NCBI GenBank assembly: GCA_030741455.1
Contig: JASLVI010000042.1
Location: forward strand, 1-6,175
DNA from: Candidatus Poseidoniaceae archaeon
GTDB taxonomy: Archaea; Thermoplasmatota; Poseidoniia; Poseidoniales; Poseidoniaceae
DNA length: 6,175 nucleotides
Direction of reading: 5' to 3'
The translations under genes and the position numbers were made by a program. The notes below the pieces were generated by a model, which worked only from the letters and a program-made list of their open reading frames with translations, was not told the origin of the DNA and made no database searches. Shown here in pieces: positions 1 through 6,175 of the stretch (position 1 is its first letter; every line of letters starts with the position of its first letter).

Positions 1-108
1 ATTGAAGGTCGACGAATGGGAATGAGAAATCGATACAAACTCACGAAGGAAGCAATGTTCCTTCTCGAAACAAATGAAGCGTTTTTACGCAACGAGTTGA
101 CCTTCTGA
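1..108 (+). CDS. C-terminal end of an unidentified protein (5' truncated by window)
   Basis: Reading frame 1 is open from the first base to a TGA at 106-108 and gives 35 residues ending ...FLRNELTF. It runs in the same direction as leuS. Its arginine codons are mostly CGA, as in leuS, and the composition (basic start, then an amphipathic stretch around KEAMFLLETNEAFL) looks like a real protein end rather than noise. The segment RNRYKLTKEA is reminiscent of the wing of winged-helix DNA-binding domains, where a 'yrLT.eg' motif is common, but 35 residues are too few to name a family. The next gene starts 67 bases downstream, so co-transcription with leuS is possible. Because only the tail is visible, a chance open frame cannot be excluded. 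Confidence 0.5.
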   Translation: MEGRRMGMRNRYKLTKEAMFLLETNEAFLRNELTF

Positions 109-164
109 AATCCCTTTGCTGGGGTGGATTGAAGAAGGAAAGCATGGAGGCGTGTTTAGCGTAG

Positions 165-170
165 GGTGAT
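165..170 (+). promoter_or_regulatory. Shine-Dalgarno site of leuS
   Basis: GGTGAT is complementary to the AUCACC portion of the conserved 3' end of 16S rRNA and lies 5 bases before the GTG at 176. The site contains a TGA (167-169) in the leuS frame, so no start further upstream is possible. The next in-frame candidate, ATG at 188, has only a purine run directly against it, so the GTG is preferred. I see no convincing TATA-like box in 109-164. Confidence 0.6.
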
Positions 171-175
171 TCGAC

Positions 176-2998
176 GTGTCGGAAGAGATGAAGACAACCG
201 ATGAAGTTGCTTGGCAACAAGCATGGAGCGATGCGGATGTTTTCGCATCGACCGATGATGCTTCCAAGCCAAAATTCTACTGTTTGGAAATGTATCCTTA
301 TCCTTCTGGTAAGATGCACATGGGTCACGTTCGAAACTATTCAATCGGTGATGCAGTCGCTCGATACAAGCGAATGAAAGGCTTCAATGTGCTCTATCCA
401 ATGGGCTTTGATTCCTTTGGAATGCCTGCTGAAAATGCTGCAATAGCTGAAGGTGGTCATCCTCACGATATTACCGAGAAAAACATGGCATCCATCACTG
501 AACAGATTAAGAGAATGGGATTCTCATATGATTGGAGTCGTTTGCTCAAGAGCCATGATCCGAATTACTACAAGTGGAATCAGTTGTTCTTCACTCGATT
601 TTTCAAATCGGGACTTGCTTATCGTGAATTTGCTCCCGTCAATTGGTGTGAATCCTGTTCAACAGTTCTTGCCAATGAGCAGGTCAAGGCAGGTCGGTGT
701 TGGCGCTGCAACGGCCCAGTCCGACAAAAGGATATGAGCCAATGGTTCATTGATATCACAAAGTATGCACAACAATTGCTTGATGGATTGAATACCATTG
801 AATTTCCTGAAAGCGTTCGATTGATGCAAGAAGATTGGCTTGGTCGTTCTGAAGGTGCTGAAATCGAATTCGGAATCGAAGGAAGCGACAAGACCATTCG
901 CGTCTTTACGACACGTCCAGACACATTGTTTGGAGTCACCTTCGTAACACTCGCACCAGAACATCCACTCGCTGAAGAATTGGTCAAAGGGACAGAGTAT
1001 GAAGCTGGTTGGAAGGCCATGCACGATGTCTATGCGAACATGAGTGAATTCGATCGTATCAAGAATCTCAACAAGAAGGAAGGTGTCTCACTCGGACGCC
1101 ATGCAATCCATCCACTGACTGGAGAGAAGATTCCAATTTGGGCAGGTAACTTTGTTCTTGCCACCTATGGAACTGGTGCAGTCATGGCCGTCCCTGGTCA
1201 TGACGAGCGTGATTTTGATTTTGCAAAAACCTACGATTTGCCGATTCAACGCGTTCTTCTCGAGAAAGAAGATGATGCAAACGATGAACTTGAAACTGCA
1301 TTCACCGATGATGGTTACATGGTCAATTCTAGGATGGATGGATTCGACGGCCTATTTGGAGATGATGCCCGAACAGCAGTTATCGATGCACTCGAAGCAA
1401 ACGGAAAGGGTGACCGTCAAATCAATTGGAAGATTCGTCCATGGTTGATTAGTCGGCAACGATACTGGGGTACACCAATTCCAATCATCCATTGTGAAGA
1501 CTGTGGCGCGGTTCCAGTTCCTGAAGATCAATTGCCTGTTGAACTTCCTCGTGATGTTATCTTTGATGGCAAAGGAAACCCGTTGGAAACCTCGGAATCG
1601 TTCCTCAATGTGGATTGTCCAACATGCGGTAAACCTGCACGAAGGGAAACCGATACGATGGATACCTTCGTTGATTCATCCTGGTACTTCTTGCGATATA
1701 CCGATGCCAACAACCTTGAGCAATGGTACGATGCAGACATTGCTGATTATTGGATGAACGTTGACTTCTATTGTGGCGGTATTGAACACGCGCAGATGCA
1801 CTTGATTTACGCCCGATTCTACACCAAGGCGCTTCGTGACCTTGGTTTCCACAGCATCGATGAACCATTCAACGAACTCCTCTGTCAAGGCATGGTCAAC
1901 AAGAGTGCTCCATTCTGTGAAACCTGTTCTGTTACGCTCTCTGTCGATCACGCTGGATCACCATGCCCACATTGTGATTCACCACTTGGTGAACGTTCTG
2001 CAAAGATGAGTAAATCGCTTGGAAATACCGTTTCTCCCGAACAGATGATCGAACAATTTGGAGCAGATACCGTTCGATTGTTCATTCTCTTTGCTGCAAA
2101 TCCAACCGCTGGAATGGATTGGTCTGACGCTGCTGTCGAAGCAAATCATCGTGTTATGCAACAATTGCAAACCATGCCTTCTCAACTTCTTGGATGGGAC
2201 AAACCTGCCCATTCAATCGATGCATGGATGCTTGCTCGACTACGTCAACGCGTTCAACAATGGTCCGATGCGATGGACCGATATGACTTGCGTCGAGCGG
2301 TTGAATGCTCACATTACGATATGGTCAAAGATATCAATTGGTACGTTCGACGGGGCGGAGGCAATGCTGATGTTGGTCGAGAGGTTCTCAATTCGTGGAC
2401 ACATATGATCGGAATTGCGACCCCACACCTTGCAGAAGATTGGTGGTCACAACTTGGTGGCGATGGACTCCTTGCAGCCCATGTCATGGATGAAATCCAA
2501 CCAGTAAGCAAAGAGGATCAAGCGCTCCTCGATGGCGAAGCATTGATTCGTGATCTTCTGGAACAAGATCGAAAGGTCCGTAGTGTTGCTGAGCGACACA
2601 TCGATGGCGAAGCAACATCGCTCACCATCGTCACCTCTGCAGAATGGAGAAACACCATGGCAGAAATGGCATTGGGGCATCTGGCTGGAGGAAACAACAT
2701 CAAGGCCTTCATGGGAATTCTTACCCAATCCGATCTCGCTCAAGGCGAGACTCGGGGCGAACGTCTCGGATTCTGGAACAAGCGTATGCTTCCTCAAGTA
2801 TTCAAATGGGATGATGAAAAGAAACGTATTCTCTTGTCAACGCTTGAAGAAACAAGCGTTTACGCGAAAGCATCTGCATTCATCGGTGATGAACTCGGAC
2901 TTGAATCGGTTCAAGTCGTTCGAGGAGAAAGTCAAGAAGATGAAACCGGAAAAGCTGGAGTGGCTATGCCACTCTCACCAGCATTCATCTATGCTTGA
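176..2998 (+). CDS. leuS: Leucyl-tRNA synthetase, bacterial-type catalytic and editing body with archaeal-like C-terminus
   Basis: This class I aminoacyl-tRNA synthetase (EC 6.1.1.4) charges tRNA-Leu with leucine in the cytoplasm. Seen in the 940 residues: the HIGH motif as HMGH at 48-51; a zinc module with Cys158/161/175/178; the CP1 editing domain at about 225-415 with TTRPDT at 245-250 and GTGAVMAVPGHDERD at 332-346, whose Thr250 and Asp343 match the E. coli editing residues Thr252 and Asp345; a second Cys4 set at 440/443/481/484; a third at 581/584/597/600; and KMSKS at 610-614. Having the editing domain after the first zinc module, together with VNWC...TVLANEQV, is the bacterial arrangement. 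The part after about residue 675 (LRRAVE...NWYVRR, then SAEWRN and an end in AMPLSPAFIYA) lacks the bacterial NGK-R and PGKLxNxVV endings and resembles archaeal/eukaryal LeuRS. The length exceeds the roughly 860 of E. coli. No catalytic residue appears to be missing. GTG start, TGA stop, 10-base overlap with the convergent surface-protein gene. Confidence 0.97.
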   Translation: MSEEMKTTDEVAWQQAWSDADVFASTDDASKPKFYCLEMYPYPSGKMHMGHVRNYSIGDAVARYKRMKGFNVLYPMGFDSFGMPAENAAIAEGGHPHDITEKNMASITEQIKRMGFSYDWSRLLKSHDPNYYKWNQLFFTRFFKSGLAYREFAPVNWCESCSTVLANEQVKAGRCWRCNGPVRQKDMSQWFIDITKYAQQLLDGLNTIEFPESVRLMQEDWLGRSEGAEIEFGIEGSDKTIRVFTTRPDTLFGVTFVTLAPEHPLAEELVKGTEYEAGWKAMHDVYANMSEFDRIKNLNKKEGVSLGRHAIHPLTGEKIPIWAGNFVLATYGTGAVMAVPGHDERDFDFAKTYDLPIQRVLLEKEDDANDELETAFTDDGYMVNSRMDGFDGLFGDDARTAVIDALEANGKGDRQINWKIRPWLISRQRYWGTPIPIIHCEDCGAVPVPEDQLPVELPRDVIFDGKGNPLETSESFLNVDCPTCGKPARRETDTMDTFVDSSWYFLRYTDANNLEQWYDADIADYWMNVDFYCGGIEHAQMHLIYARFYTKALRDLGFHSIDEPFNELLCQGMVNKSAPFCETCSVTLSVDHAGSPCPHCDSPLGERSAKMSKSLGNTVSPEQMIEQFGADTVRLFILFAANPTAGMDWSDAAVEANHRVMQQLQTMPSQLLGWDKPAHSIDAWMLARLRQRVQQWSDAMDRYDLRRAVECSHYDMVKDINWYVRRGGGNADVGREVLNSWTHMIGIATPHLAEDWWSQLGGDGLLAAHVMDEIQPVSKEDQALLDGEALIRDLLEQDRKVRSVAERHIDGEATSLTIVTSAEWRNTMAEMALGHLAGGNNIKAFMGILTQSDLAQGETRGERLGFWNKRMLPQVFKWDDEKKRILLSTLEETSVYAKASAFIGDELGLESVQVVRGESQEDETGKAGVAMPLSPAFIYA

Positions 2999-5715
2999 TC
3001 GACTTCAGCATCTTCTGAATTCGATGTCTCAACAACCTCTTGAACAGGTGCTTCCACTGGTTCAGTGGCCGTTTCAAGGATAGGTACTGTTTTCTGTTCG
3101 GAACCTGATGAAGCAGTCTTTACCGGCTTGAACGTAATATATCCAGCAACACCTGCAAGTGCGATTGCCAAAAAGATGAGTAGTTGATTTAATCCAAACG
3201 AAGACGACGACTCTTCGCTCTTCTTTTCAACTTCAATCACCTTACAGCCTTGTTCATCCACAATTTCTCCGAGAGCGGATGAAGGACAAAGGTCAGCATC
3301 GTTGAGTACGCCATCAGAATCAGTATCCGCCTGTTGGGCGGAGCAACCTGCGCCATCGACAATGGTGCTCAGTGGCGTTCTTGGACAAACATCAGCCTCA
3401 TTGAGAACACCATCCTGGTCATCATCAACATCTTCTTCACCATCAACGCAGCCATCACCATCAAAATCCTGTGAAGGTAAAACAGGTCCAACTAAACCGC
3501 GTGGACATAGATCGAAGATGTCATCGAATCCGTCACCATCATCATCGGTATCCTCCTCATCATCATGACAACCGTCTTGATCATGATCAAGCGATGCGTC
3601 GGTAGCATCCCAATCGCGGAATCCCTTTGGACACATATCGAGTTGAATGGAACCTACCATATCGAGCATCACATCGTTGTCATCATCAAGATCGTTGATG
3701 CTATCTTGACAACCATCACGATCCCAATCGTTCATTTCAGTTGAATCCCAAAGAGCAAGGTCTCTTGGACAGCCATCATCGATGTTGGCAATACCATCAC
3801 CATCTTCATCCAAATCGCAAACATCGCCAATCGAATCACCGTCAAGGTCTTCTTGACCTGAGTTCGAGGCATCTGGGCAGTTATCACGCTGATCGACATA
3901 TCCATCACCATCGGAATCAATATCGGAACAGCCATCACCTTCAACATCGGTCTCTGGGGTTGAAATCCACCCGACTGGGCCTTTCTGACATGAATCCAGA
4001 TGGTCGTAAACAGTATCATCATCATCATCAAAATCTTCGTCAGAATCTCGACATCCATCACCATCATGATCGGTCATGGCCGTACTTGTCCAACCCGTTT
4101 CACCTTGAGCGCAAACATCCAGGTCATCCGCAATACCATCGTTATCATCATCATTATCGCAGGCATCACCAAACATATCGCCTTCGAAATTGGCTTGATT
4201 CGGATTGGAATCTCTTGGACAATTGTCAATTCCATCAAGGATTCCATCGCCATCGAGATCGGTCTCATAATGCCAAATACCAGCGTCTTCCCCACCAACT
4301 GCAACAATCGAATGATTACCGAACTGACCCGATTCTTCAAAGGAGAATGCAATCAATGAACCACCTGAAGATGAGGTCGTCATGTCATAGACTCGATCAC
4401 GCCCATCACTTCCACCAAGAAGTGCCCATTGCCATGTTCCATCTAAATCAACTTCAGCAACGAAGACATCCGTCCCAAAGTAGCCATTATCGTCATCGTA
4501 TGCAATCAACGCTTCTTGACCAAGTGTAAACCCATACGTGGTCACACCAGCATAGATCGCAGATCCGGATGAAGTACGGTATGCAGCACTAAACATCTCA
4601 TAGCCAGGGCCACCCTCGACGTTCAATCCGTTCCAAACACCATTCGTTGTAATATCAGCTTGGAAGGCATCGAACCACTGTGTTGTACCTGTCGAATCTT
4701 CTCCAAACGTCGCATTTCCTTCAAGCGTTCCAAAGACCTGAACGTCCAATCCGCTTCCAGCAATGCATCCATTGGCAAGATCGTCACCAGTTCCACCACC
4801 TTGTTGCAACCAAAGCCAACTTGATTCGTCGTACTTCGCAACGACAACGTCACCGCCACCATTCGATTCTAAGGAACCGATTTCATCAAATGCAACCTCT
4901 CCAATAAAAGTGATTGAGATGAAGGTGTCACCTACACTGTTCTGGCAGAATCCGCCAAAGGGTTCAATGCCGCCTTCAGACATGGCAGAAAAACCAGTAC
5001 TGAAGATACCGAATTCATCGAACATCATGACTGCAAGGCTCGGCTGTGAACCGCCAGCAAAGATGGTTTGATTCATGTCAAGAATTTCTTTGAACAAAAC
5101 GCTCACGTGAATAAGATCGTTTTCATCAACAAACATGTCGAACATCAAGACTTCTTGTTGGTTGTCGATCGAAACCGCCCATTGCCATCCTGTCGTAAGA
5201 TCGTAACGCGCAATGTAGGCATTTCCCTCATCAGAATCATCGTCCTTGTCGAGTGTTGGCAAGGCCCCCAACGTCATATTGCATTGCAGCCCTGCACTAC
5301 CCAAACAGTAGTTGCCTGCGACAATAACATCACCATCGCTCAAGAGTGCGATACTCTCAACGGTGTCGACACCGATGCTTCCAAAGGATTCACTAAAATT
5401 CCATTCATTGGTCTCATTTGCCATCGCCAGGAATCCATCCATATCATCAAAGCCGAGTTGATTTGAATCATGTCCATTATCACCGATAAGAATTGAGGAC
5501 GTAAAGGTGCCACCAGCGAGTGCTGAGTTGTTCTCAAGTGGCACAATGGATTGAATCGAGTCTTCATAGAAGCCACCCACACTCATCACCCATCCCAATG
5601 GGTCAGAGGATTCTGAACTCGCATGAACATCCACTTCGGGCGCAAAGTGATTCAATTCGTGATGTGGTATCGCTGCAAAAAGGAGCGCAACGATGATGAA
5701 AAGCGGACGAAGCAT
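2989..5715 (-). CDS. Secreted, membrane-anchored surface protein: W-rich propeller repeats plus thrombospondin type-3 stalk
   Basis: The 908-residue protein reads as a type I envelope protein. A signal peptide comes first (MLRPLFIIVALLFAAI). About seven repeats of 60-70 residues follow (42-485), each opening with W-x-W or similar and carrying a 'v..i.....g...v.G.f' core, consistent with a seven-bladed beta-propeller. Residues 486-824 are Asp-rich thrombospondin type-3 units (DxDxDG, DNCP) with nine Cys pairs, expected to bind calcium and form a stiff stalk. Residues 841-863 form one hydrophobic helix, followed by KPVK and an acidic Pro/Glu-rich tail, presumably cytoplasmic. Seven N-x-S/T sequons all lie in the propeller half. 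The ATG at 5715 is preferred because it gives a classical signal peptide; an in-frame GTG at 5736 would add seven residues (MAVHHTT). Neither has a clear Shine-Dalgarno site, so translation may be leaderless or nearly so. The stop is TAG. Ligand and role are unknown; adhesion, polymer capture or cell-envelope structure are possible. The neighbours give no functional hint. Confidence 0.9.
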   Translation of the reverse strand: MLRPLFIIVALLFAAIPHHELNHFAPEVDVHASSESSDPLGWVMSVGGFYEDSIQSIVPLENNSALAGGTFTSSILIGDNGHDSNQLGFDDMDGFLAMANETNEWNFSESFGSIGVDTVESIALLSDGDVIVAGNYCLGSAGLQCNMTLGALPTLDKDDDSDEGNAYIARYDLTTGWQWAVSIDNQQEVLMFDMFVDENDLIHVSVLFKEILDMNQTIFAGGSQPSLAVMMFDEFGIFSTGFSAMSEGGIEPFGGFCQNSVGDTFISITFIGEVAFDEIGSLESNGGGDVVVAKYDESSWLWLQQGGGTGDDLANGCIAGSGLDVQVFGTLEGNATFGEDSTGTTQWFDAFQADITTNGVWNGLNVEGGPGYEMFSAAYRTSSGSAIYAGVTTYGFTLGQEALIAYDDDNGYFGTDVFVAEVDLDGTWQWALLGGSDGRDRVYDMTTSSSGGSLIAFSFEESGQFGNHSIVAVGGEDAGIWHYETDLDGDGILDGIDNCPRDSNPNQANFEGDMFGDACDNDDDNDGIADDLDVCAQGETGWTSTAMTDHDGDGCRDSDEDFDDDDDTVYDHLDSCQKGPVGWISTPETDVEGDGCSDIDSDGDGYVDQRDNCPDASNSGQEDLDGDSIGDVCDLDEDGDGIANIDDGCPRDLALWDSTEMNDWDRDGCQDSINDLDDDNDVMLDMVGSIQLDMCPKGFRDWDATDASLDHDQDGCHDDEEDTDDDGDGFDDIFDLCPRGLVGPVLPSQDFDGDGCVDGEEDVDDDQDGVLNEADVCPRTPLSTIVDGAGCSAQQADTDSDGVLNDADLCPSSALGEIVDEQGCKVIEVEKKSEESSSSFGLNQLLIFLAIALAGVAGYITFKPVKTASSGSEQKTVPILETATEPVEAPVQEVVETSNSEDAEVDQA
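3127..3195 (-). other. C-terminal transmembrane helix of the surface protein
   Basis: Residues 841-863 (GLNQLLIFLAIALAGVAGYI...) form a single hydrophobic segment, preceded by a charged and serine-rich linker (KKSEESSSS) and followed by a lysine-containing stop-transfer patch (KPVK). It should anchor the protein with the propeller and stalk outside and a tail of about 45 acidic, Pro/Glu-rich residues inside. There is no LPXTG or PGF-type sorting motif. Confidence 0.8.
3244..4260 (-). repeat. Nine thrombospondin type-3 like calcium-binding units
   Basis: Residues 486-824 hold 18 cysteines in nine pairs: 499/519, 535/555, 576/596, 613/633, 649/669, 695/716, 737/756, 777/791 and 810/824. Aspartate runs (DxDxDG, DDDDD, DDDND) fill the gaps, matching the Ca-binding loops of the thrombospondin type-3 family. 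Units 1 and 4 have the canonical NCP...GDxCD form. Units 2, 3, 5, 6 and 7 have an insert (for example GWTST..TD) and end DGDGC, DRDGC or DQDGC. The last two are short CPxxxxxxxVDxxGC units of the kind seen before OmpA-like domains. At DNA level the segment is rich in ATC/CAT triplets on the plus strand. Confidence 0.85.
4261..5592 (-). repeat. Seven W-rich propeller-like protein repeats
   Basis: Taking protein numbering from the ATG at 5715, repeat starts fall near W42, W105, W177, F238, W300, W361 and W428, with a closing W481, which gives intervals of 63, 72, 61, 62, 61, 67 and 53 residues. Each unit runs: W-x-W opening, a GG-containing turn, a hydrophobic strand with a glycine or asparagine turn, a 'v.G.f' strand (for example ALAGGTF, VIVAGNY, VQVFGTL, IYAGVTT), an FG- or IG-containing strand, then 'd.fva..d..g' leading to the next W. 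The fourth unit has Phe instead of the opening Trp. The units are diverged and would not show as DNA repeats. The propeller fold is inferred from the periodicity and from the count of seven. Confidence 0.65.
5640..5715 (-). other. Signal peptide coding segment of the surface protein
   Basis: The first 20-25 residues show the usual order: a short basic n-region (MLR), a hydrophobic core (LFIIVALLFAAI), then a polar stretch. Cleavage could fall anywhere from about residue 17 to residue 32, where an HAS sequence follows VDV; the exact site is not evident. No lipobox cysteine is present, so a lipoprotein is unlikely. Confidence 0.75.
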
Positions 5716-5764
5716 GGTTGTGTGATGAACTGCCACTTCATGAAGATGTTGCGTTCAAGCGCAT

Positions 5765-5779
5765 TCACAAAATTTGTGA
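5765..5779. promoter_or_regulatory. Perfect 15-base palindrome in the divergent intergenic region
   Basis: TCACAAAATTTGTGA is a perfect inverted repeat with 7-base arms and a single central A at 5772. It is the most AT-rich stretch between the surface-protein gene and the downstream gene. Its centre lies 45 bases before the ATG at 5817 and 57 bases before the ATG at 5715 (36 before the alternative GTG). If the AT core acts as an archaeal TATA element about 27 bases before transcription start, both transcripts would begin a short distance before their start codons. It could equally be a dimeric regulator's operator. Function is inferred from position and symmetry only. Confidence 0.5.
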
Positions 5780-5805
5780 CGATTGGTTCAAAGACGGTCG
5801 GCCGT

Positions 5806-5810
5806 GAGGT
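5806..5810 (+). promoter_or_regulatory. Shine-Dalgarno site of the right-edge gene
   Basis: GAGGT matches the core of the sequence complementary to the 16S rRNA 3' end and lies 6 bases before the ATG at 5817. The spacing supports that ATG as the true start. Confidence 0.6.
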
Positions 5811-5816
5811 AGAATC

Positions 5817-6175
5817 ATGTCACAAGGTCGTCGACCAAACAGAGGCGGCCAAAATCAAAAGCGAAAACGGTACGGCGGGCCACGAAAATCTGGCCTGATG
5901 GAACGTTCGAAAAAGGAACTTGATGAATTCAATCAGCGTGCAAAGAACCGTTTTGATTATGAAAAAACTGGAATTCAACCCGTAGGTCTTCCAGATGATC
6001 CAAGTGGTGCGAAGCCGTTTTCCTTCCAATGGACATGCAACCCTGTACCGCTTTCTGATGAAGAAAAGATGGCTGGATTTGTTGTTCGAAGAGGTGAATT
6101 TGGTTGGCTTGATGATGATCGTGTCGATGAAATATCGGCCTTTGCAGAGAATCTCGCCATCTCAAAAGACCAAGC
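5817..6175 (+). CDS. Unidentified protein with basic, glycine-rich N-terminus (3' truncated by window)
   Basis: An ATG at 5817 opens a frame of 119 complete codons with no stop before the window ends. The first 33 residues (MSQGRRPNRGGQNQKRKRYG...) contain 12 Lys/Arg and a single acidic residue, with RRP, RGG and KRKR clusters, typical of a disordered nucleic-acid-binding tail. An acidic-to-neutral, probably folded part follows, with DDPSGAKPFSFQWTCNPVPL around residues 58-77, then FVVRRGEFGWLDDDRVDEI and a helix-like stretch. I do not recognise the family. The frame uses the same CGA/CGT arginine and GAT/GAA codons as leuS, has a good Shine-Dalgarno site, and is divergent from the surface-protein gene across about 100 bases, so it is very probably real. 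RNA or ribosome association is a guess from the basic tail only. Confidence 0.8.
   Translation, partial: MSQGRRPNRGGQNQKRKRYGGPRKSGLMERSKKELDEFNQRAKNRFDYEKTGIQPVGLPDDPSGAKPFSFQWTCNPVPLSDEEKMAGFVVRRGEFGWLDDDRVDEISAFAENLAISKDQ

Noticed and set aside
619..1024. Minus-strand frames of 121-133 residues inside leuS
   Set aside because: They lie wholly within a conserved LeuRS region and show no recognisable motif; they are shadows of its codon bias.
2550..3083. Plus-strand frame of 177 residues overlapping the end of leuS
   Set aside because: It is out of frame with leuS, runs across the convergent stop region and shows no protein-like pattern.
2999..3100. Search for a terminator after leuS
   Set aside because: There is no T-run or GC-rich hairpin, and the segment is coding on the other strand.
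4015..4029. (ATC)5 triplet tract as a possible microsatellite or phase-variable tract
   Set aside because: It encodes five aspartates in a calcium-binding loop, is short, and triplet changes would not shift the frame.
3741..4529. Long His-rich open frame on the plus strand opposite the stalk region (also 3302-3568 and 4000-4359)
   Set aside because: The His, Ser and Ile runs are the mirror of Asp codons (GAT/GAC) in the type-3 units of the minus-strand gene. The frame has no domain, no start signal and low-complexity composition.
5750..5763. TGCG...CGCA inverted repeat beside the palindrome
   Set aside because: The arms are only 4 bases around a 6-base spacer, which is expected by chance.
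5623..5898. Plus-strand frame of 91 residues spanning the divergent intergenic region
   Set aside because: It overlaps the start of the surface protein and the well-supported start at 5817, has no Shine-Dalgarno site and no recognisable composition.
5820..6165. Minus-strand frames opposite the right-edge gene
   Set aside because: The plus-strand frame has a proper start site, matching codon use and a biased basic head; the opposite frames have none of these.

Overview
The window most likely comes from an uncultured planktonic euryarchaeon of the Marine Group II / Poseidoniales type. This is an inference from three things. First, a large secreted protein combines W-rich propeller repeats with Asp-rich thrombospondin type-3 units of the 'GW-x-ST...TD-x-DGDGC' style, which I associate with those genomes. 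Second, the leucyl-tRNA synthetase has a bacterial-type body but an archaeal-looking C-terminal end. Third, gene starts carry short Shine-Dalgarno cores and compact, AT-centred promoter spacing. No rRNA or other lineage marker is present, so the assignment is not proven.

Layout: the window opens with the last 35 codons of an unidentified plus-strand gene (1-108). After a 67-base gap comes leuS (176-2998, +), a complete 940-residue leucyl-tRNA synthetase starting at GTG behind a GGTGAT Shine-Dalgarno site. It meets tail-to-tail, with a 10-base overlap, a minus-strand gene (2989-5715) for a 908-residue cell-surface protein. That protein has a signal peptide, seven W-rich repeats that look like a beta-propeller, nine Cys-paired Asp-rich calcium-type stalk units, one transmembrane helix and an acidic cytoplasmic tail. 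A divergent intergenic region of about 100 bases holds a perfect 15-base palindrome. On its other side an unidentified plus-strand gene with a strongly basic N-terminus begins at 5817 and runs off the window.

The genes do not form an obvious pathway. leuS is a translation housekeeping gene, the surface protein belongs to the envelope, and the last gene may bind nucleic acid judging only from its basic start. The points of most interest are the apparently chimeric LeuRS with an extra four-cysteine module before KMSKS, the architecture of the surface protein, and the palindrome that could serve both divergent promoters. I saw no tRNA, rRNA, CRISPR array, insertion sequence or integration site. 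No stretch over 300 bases lacks a gene.
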